Shown: positions 5,791-9,539 of the stretch, one piece after another | Numbering within the stretch: the stretch's first letter is position 1 | How the letters are laid out: the number at the start of each line of letters is the position of its first letter | DNA from: an uncultured Desulfovibrio sp. | Lineage (GTDB): Bacteria; Desulfobacterota; Desulfovibrionia; Desulfovibrionales; Desulfovibrionaceae | Length of the DNA stretch: 9,539 bases | Assembly (NCBI GenBank): GCA_946490455.1 | Contig: CAMLXE010000046.1 | Coordinates: 1 to 9,539, forward strand | Reading direction: 5' to 3' | Notes under the pieces: generated by a model | The model's database searches: none | What the model was told of the DNA's origin: nothing | The model's input: the letters and a program-made list of their open reading frames with translations, nothing else | Program-made: the position numbers and the translations under genes

Positions 5791-8205
5791 TTAGTGACGT
5801 ATGGCAACAAGTCGCTGGGCAAGGCGTACTGCGTCCACGGCATCGACAGAATAGTGTGCTCCAATACTCTCTGCAAAGGCGGGAGTAACCACGGCTCCTC
5901 CGACCATGACATCCGCCTTGATGCCCTTTTCTTTGACCAGTTCTACCGTGTCTTTCATGCGGACCATGGTCGTGGTCATCAGTGCAGACAGTCCGATGAG
6001 GCTGGCACCATTGTCAATGGCAGCCTGAACGATGACATCTGCCTTTACGTCCTTGCCGAGATCAATAACCTTGAATCCGTGGTTCCCAAGCATAAGACTG
6101 ACGATGTTTTTCCCGATATCATGAATATCGCCTTCGACAGTAGCCAGAATGATGACGTGTTGTTCCTCTGTGGCGGGCCTGCGTTCAAGAAGTGGCTTCA
6201 GATGGGCAAAGGCCGTCTGCATGGTCTCGGCGGAGCGCAACAGCTGAGGCAGGAAATAGTCGCGTCGTTCGTAGCGGGCCCCCACTTCGGTAATGGCAGG
6301 AATAAGCCTTTCCCGGACCAGCTCAAAGGGATCCGCTCCATGTTCCAGCTCCTTTTCCACGAGAGACACAACATGTTCACGATCTCCAAGAATGACAGCT
6401 TCTTCCAGAGTGCTGGCCATGGCTCTGGTAAATGCTGTGGTATCCGCATTGCCGCCATTGCCCGGAGTCCAGTTCGCATAGCCATTGACAAAGGCCGCAG
6501 CGTCTCTGTCGTGCCCGAGCAGTACATCCGAGGCGTCTCTGACCTCGCGCAGCCTTTGACTTGAGGGATTGGCAATACAGGAGGACAGGCCGGCGCCCAC
6601 ACACATGGAAAGGAATGTCGTATTGACAAGCTCTCTCGCCGGCAATCCAAATGAAACGTTGGACAGTCCAATGGTAGTGGGCAGACCATGAGCTGTACAC
6701 CAGCGTATGGTTTCAAGGCCTTCTCTGGCAGCCTCGGCTTTGGATGCTACGGCAAGTGCGAGAACATCCACAAGAATGAGGCGACGCGGAATGCCAAGAG
6801 ACTCCGCCTTTGCAAGGAGATTTTCGATAATGGCAATACGCTCGCTGGCCTTTACCGGCAGTTTGCGTCCCTGCAGCGGGAGCAGAATGAAGGGTGCCCC
6901 CCACTGTCTGCACAGAGAACCCAGTCTTTCCATCCGGTCGCCTTCACCGCTGATGGAATTCACGAGAGGAGACCCCGGACAGTAGGGAAGTGCCGCCATG
7001 ACCGCTTCGGCATGAGACGAATCCAGTGAAAGCGGCTCTTCATGTCTGGCTGTAAGACGCTGAACCAGCTCGGGCAGCAGGATGGTCTCATCCACCATGG
7101 GAGCGCCCACGTTGACATCCAGAACAGGGGCGCCCAGAGCAATCTGCTCCGAGGCAAAACGCAGGGCCAGTGTGTATTCTCCAGCCTGCAGTTCGGCCTG
7201 AAGTTCCTTTTTCCCTGTGGGATTGATGCGTTCACCAATCAAGGTCAGCGGTTCTCCAGCACCTATGCGTACCAGCCGTGTGCGGGTAGTCAGGACTATG
7301 CCGCTGGAAGCGACGGAAGGAGCAGTCCCCTGTTCTGTCCTGTCTGCGGCCTTGCGTAGGGCTGCGATATGTTCTGGAGAGGTACCGCAGCATCCACCGA
7401 CGAGGCGGACACCGGCAGCTATAAAGGATGCTGTTCTGTCGGCAAAGGCTTCAGGAGAAAGGGGGAAGACGGTTTTCCCGTCCACCAGCTCCGGAAGCCC
7501 GGCATTGGGTTCCACAAATACTGGGCAGGAGCAACAGGCGAGCAGGCGTTCCACAAGCGGGGCCATTTCCACAGGACCTGCTCCACAGTTTATGCCTATG
7601 GCATCCACGCCAAGGTTGAGCATGGTTTCAGCAAAGATTTCCGGAGTTGTTCCCGTAAGGCTGGTTCCCTGTTCAAAAGTCATGGATACCATGATGGGCA
7701 GATCACATTCTGCTCTTACGGCAGCTACGGCAATCCTGGCTTCGGCAAGATCAAACTGGGTTTCCAGCAGGATAAGATCGACCCCTCCGGCGACAAGACC
7801 TCGTGCCTGTTCCCGGAAGGCCTCATAAAGTTCTTGTGGGGAAAGTTCTCCGAGGGGTTTGACAAAATGGCCGCATGGCCCCATGTCTCCCGCAATAAAG
7901 ATTTGGCGTTCGGTGCAGTCGTTCGCCGCTTCACGGGCAATTTCTGCCATGGTGCGATTGAAGAATATTGGCTCGATGCCTTCAGGAAGCTTGAAGCGGG
8001 AACCACCAAAGGTACAGGTAATGATGATATCGGCACCTGCTTCAATATAGTCGCGGTGTATTCCCTTGAGAATGTCGGGGCGGGCAAGACAGAATTTTTC
8101 CGGATGTTCTCCGGCGGGGAGTCCCCGTGCCTGGAGCTGCGTCCCCATGGCACCGTCAAGAATAAGAATACGGCCCGATGCGAGCGCGTTACGAAAGTCA
8201 GACAT
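5791..8205 (-). CDS. metH: Cobalamin-dependent methionine synthase without reactivation domain
   Basis: An 804-residue cytosolic methyltransferase that moves a methyl group from methyltetrahydrofolate to homocysteine through cobalamin. The homocysteine-binding barrel (about 1-290) has zinc ligands C207 (GINCGAG) and C272-C273 (VGGCCGTSPEH). The pterin-binding barrel (about 315-575) has IGERINPTGKK at 323-333, DVNVGAP at 363-369 and GLSNVSFGLP at 513-522. The B12 module has a helical cap (about 590-675) and a Rossmann part with the cobalt ligand motif D693-x-H695-x2-G698, ALMTTTM at 741-747 and VGGA at 768-771. The chain ends there, so the C-terminal SAM-binding reactivation domain of E. coli MetH (about 1,227 residues) is absent, as in many anaerobes. 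GGAGGAG lies 5 bases before the ATG. It is divergent from rpoH. Confidence 0.95.
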   Translation of the reverse strand: MSDFRNALASGRILILDGAMGTQLQARGLPAGEHPEKFCLARPDILKGIHRDYIEAGADIIITCTFGGSRFKLPEGIEPIFFNRTMAEIAREAANDCTERQIFIAGDMGPCGHFVKPLGELSPQELYEAFREQARGLVAGGVDLILLETQFDLAEARIAVAAVRAECDLPIMVSMTFEQGTSLTGTTPEIFAETMLNLGVDAIGINCGAGPVEMAPLVERLLACCSCPVFVEPNAGLPELVDGKTVFPLSPEAFADRTASFIAAGVRLVGGCCGTSPEHIAALRKAADRTEQGTAPSVASSGIVLTTRTRLVRIGAGEPLTLIGERINPTGKKELQAELQAGEYTLALRFASEQIALGAPVLDVNVGAPMVDETILLPELVQRLTARHEEPLSLDSSHAEAVMAALPYCPGSPLVNSISGEGDRMERLGSLCRQWGAPFILLPLQGRKLPVKASERIAIIENLLAKAESLGIPRRLILVDVLALAVASKAEAAREGLETIRWCTAHGLPTTIGLSNVSFGLPARELVNTTFLSMCVGAGLSSCIANPSSQRLREVRDASDVLLGHDRDAAAFVNGYANWTPGNGGNADTTAFTRAMASTLEEAVILGDREHVVSLVEKELEHGADPFELVRERLIPAITEVGARYERRDYFLPQLLRSAETMQTAFAHLKPLLERRPATEEQHVIILATVEGDIHDIGKNIVSLMLGNHGFKVIDLGKDVKADVIVQAAIDNGASLIGLSALMTTTMVRMKDTVELVKEKGIKADVMVGGAVVTPAFAESIGAHYSVDAVDAVRLAQRLVAIRH

Positions 8206-8206
8206 C

Positions 8207-8245
8207 GGATCTCCTCCGGTACTGGGCGAGATCCTTGCCGGATCT
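8207..8245 (-). promoter_or_regulatory. metH leader with mutually exclusive stems at the ribosome binding site
   Basis: In the metH transcript, AGATCC (plus 8240-8245) can pair with GGATCT (8229-8234) across a 5-base loop. The same middle segment, read as GGATCTC (8228-8234), is also a perfect 7-base complement of GAGATCC (8207-8213), which overlaps the Shine-Dalgarno GGAGGAG (8211-8217). The first pairing would leave the ribosome binding site free and the second would mask part of it. The complementarity is seen directly; a regulatory role is inferred. I do not recognise a known riboswitch class here. Confidence 0.4.
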
Positions 8246-8266
8246 GCACCAATGATTACTCATTAA

Positions 8267-8294
8267 AAGATACATGCCTCAAGGCCCTTGTCTA
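8267..8294 (-). promoter_or_regulatory. Candidate sigma-70 promoter for metH
   Basis: On the minus strand TAGACA (plus 8289-8294, five of six matches to TTGACA) is followed after 16 bases by TATCTT (plus 8267-8272, four of six matches to TATAAT). Transcription would begin near 8260, giving a leader of about 55 bases that contains the stems at the ribosome binding site. This is a pattern match only. Confidence 0.4.
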
Positions 8295-8304
8295 CTGAAA
8301 ATCG

Positions 8305-8333
8305 TTGAAAAGGACAAATCAAAACTATAGCAT
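8305..8333 (+). promoter_or_regulatory. Candidate sigma-70 promoter for rpoH
   Basis: TTGAAA (8305-8310) and TAGCAT (8328-8333) are 17 bases apart, matching the sigma-70 boxes at five and four of six positions. TATAGC at 8326-8331 with a 15-base spacer is an alternative reading. The start would be near 8340, so the transcript would carry the hairpin at 8361-8379 in its leader. The TTGAAA box also resembles a sigma-32 -35 element, but no CCCCAT-like -10 follows. Confidence 0.4.
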
Positions 8334-8360
8334 GGTTTCTGGTTTCCTCTCAGTGGGTAT

Positions 8361-8390
8361 CCGACATGCTCCATGTCGGGGTCTCTTTTT
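8361..8390 (+). terminator. Terminator-like hairpin in the rpoH leader
   Basis: CCGACATG (8361-8368) and CATGTCGG (8372-8379) form a perfect 8-base-pair stem with a 3-base loop. It is followed after GGTCTC by five T residues (8386-8390). It lies between the candidate rpoH promoter and the rpoH ribosome binding site (AAGGA 8398-8402), so it could act as an attenuator or protect the leader. The gap between stem and T run is longer than in a strong terminator. Confidence 0.4.
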
Positions 8391-8410
8391 CCTTATCAAG
8401 GACGTACAGC

Positions 8411-9539
8411 ATGCCCTCATCATCCTCGAAAAAAAATGTGGAGAATGGTATCCTGATCCCAGACTCCAGAAATTCGGAGTCTCCGATGACTTCGGACACG
8501 GGTCTGCCAGATTCGACTTCTGCCACAGAGTCCTTTTCCGAGACGCCCATCGCCACACCCACTCAGGATCATAAGGAGACTGAAAGGTTTTCTGTCCCCG
8601 AATCTCATGAAGTCATGGAACCCGAAGTTCTGATGCCGGAGTCCATATCGGGAAAGAAGGGGAGCAAGAAGACTCGTAGTAATACGGAATCAGTCTTTGA
8701 TCCTATTGATATAAATGAAGATTTTGAATCGGATGCCCCCCTTGATGAATCCGATATGGAAGCTCTGGGCGATACGGGTGACCTGAATATGGATACTGAC
8801 CTGCCGGTTCCAGCTCAGACAATATTGCCCTCGATTCCCTCAAGCAAGGATTCTTTGCACCTGTATTTGCGTGAAGTAGGGCGTTTCCCCATGCTCAAAC
8901 CGGATGAGGAATTTGAACTGGCGCGCCGTGTTCAGAAAAATGGGGACAGCGATGCAGCCTTTCGGCTTGTCTCTTCTCATTTACGACTTGTTGTCAAGAT
9001 TGCCATGGAATTCCAGCGGCGCTGGATGCAGAATGTTCTTGACCTGATTCAGGAAGGCAATGTCGGTCTTATGCGAGCCGTCAACAAGTTTGATCCAGAC
9101 AAGGGAATCAAGTTTTCATACTACGCCGCGTTCTGGATTCGTGCCTATATTCTTAAATTTATTATGGATAACTGGAGGATGGTCAAGATTGGCACAACGC
9201 AGGCTCAACGCAAGCTGTTCTATAATCTGAATCGTGAACGCCAGAAGCTTATTGCGGAAGGGTTTGATCCAGATGCTGCAACACTGGCTTCCAGACTCGG
9301 CGTAGGAGAAGATCAGATTGTGGAAATGCAGCAGCGACTCGATGCTTCGGATATGTCTCTTGATGCCAACGTCAATGATGAAGCCGGCAGCGCTACCCGC
9401 ATGGATTTTCTGCCCGCACTTGGGCCTGGAATTGAAGAAAGTATTGCAGGAAGAGAGATTGCGGAGCTTCTGCACGATCATTTGCGGGAGATCCTGCCAA
9501 CACTTTCAGAAAAGGAAGCCTATATTCTGGAGCACAGGC
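8411..9539 (+). CDS. rpoH: RpoH-like sigma-32 factor with long N-terminal extension (3' end outside window)
   Basis: 376 residues are visible and the frame is still open at the window end. The sigma core starts near residue 146: SLHLYLREVGRFPML (region 1.2-like), then SSHLRLVVKIAMEF and NVLDLIQEGNVGLMRAVNKFDPDKGIKFSYYAAFWIRAYI (region 2, about 188-247). NWRMVKIGTTQAQRKLFYNLNR (254-275) contains the RpoH box (QRKLFYNLNR at 266-275), the specific mark of sigma-32. Region 3 and the beginning of region 4 follow (ILPTLSEKEAYILEHR). Sigma-32 directs RNA polymerase to heat-shock promoters. Residues 1-145 are an acidic, Ser/Pro/Glu-rich extension not present in E. coli RpoH (284 residues). ATG 8411 has AAGGA 8 bases upstream. 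An in-frame ATG at 8366 lies inside the leader hairpin and is less likely. Confidence 0.92.
   Translation, partial: MPSSSSKKNVENGILIPDSRNSESPMTSDTGLPDSTSATESFSETPIATPTQDHKETERFSVPESHEVMEPEVLMPESISGKKGSKKTRSNTESVFDPIDINEDFESDAPLDESDMEALGDTGDLNMDTDLPVPAQTILPSIPSSKDSLHLYLREVGRFPMLKPDEEFELARRVQKNGDSDAAFRLVSSHLRLVVKIAMEFQRRWMQNVLDLIQEGNVGLMRAVNKFDPDKGIKFSYYAAFWIRAYILKFIMDNWRMVKIGTTQAQRKLFYNLNRERQKLIAEGFDPDAATLASRLGVGEDQIVEMQQRLDASDMSLDANVNDEAGSATRMDFLPALGPGIEESIAGREIAELLHDHLREILPTLSEKEAYILEHR

Noticed and set aside
5794..8298. Long plus-strand open frames (5794-6564, 7217-7828, 7369-8298) opposite metH
   Set aside because: They are antisense to a complete, motif-rich MetH, show no recognisable protein family and lack good ribosome binding sites.
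8206..8300. Cobalamin, SAM or SAH riboswitch upstream of metH
   Set aside because: The leader is short and lacks the conserved boxes of these classes; only the small alternative stems are visible.
8350..8562. Minus-strand 70-codon frame over the rpoH start
   Set aside because: It is antisense to the rpoH leader and low-complexity extension, and its openness is explained by the base composition of that extension.

Overview
The window (9,539 bases, moderate GC) is a gene-dense stretch of a Gram-negative bacterial chromosome. Lipid A genes, a RpoH-type sigma factor with a long N-terminal extension, a short ArgA-type acetyltransferase and a MetH without its reactivation domain together suggest a sulfate reducer of the Desulfovibrio type. 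That assignment is inferred from gene content and protein style; no marker gene proves it. I see no transposase, phage gene, CRISPR array, tRNA or rRNA.

Bases 1-2640 form a rightward block. It opens with the last 40 codons of an MsbA-like lipid A exporter (stop at 122-124). Next is an acyltransferase gene in which two lipid A late acyltransferase types, DUF374/LpxJ-like and LpxL/HtrB-like, are fused in one reading frame. A YdfG-like short-chain dehydrogenase follows, and the block ends at a strong intrinsic terminator (2604-2639). The fusion still carries a good ribosome binding site and ATG at its domain junction, so it looks like two former neighbouring genes joined.

Bases 2699-5656 are leftward. 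A small CGGC-domain protein (2699-3028) stands alone between the terminator and a 335-base non-coding stretch. Beyond that is a tight four-gene unit reading right to left: TlpA-like periplasmic thioredoxin, ArgA-type GNAT acetyltransferase, hypoxanthine phosphoribosyltransferase, and a zinc-ribbon/DUF3426 membrane protein. It ends at a perfect hairpin plus U-tract (3357-3389). The TlpA and GNAT genes overlap by four bases, and the other junctions are also short.

Bases 5791-8205 hold a leftward cobalamin-dependent methionine synthase of 804 residues with homocysteine, folate and B12 modules but no SAM-dependent reactivation domain. It diverges from a rightward rpoH-like sigma-32 gene (8411 to beyond the window end). 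The 205-base intergenic region has two candidate back-to-back promoters. It also has a metH leader with mutually exclusive stems at the ribosome binding site, and an rpoH leader with a terminator-like hairpin. The most interesting items are the fused acyltransferase, these two leaders, and the acidic N-terminal extension of the sigma factor.
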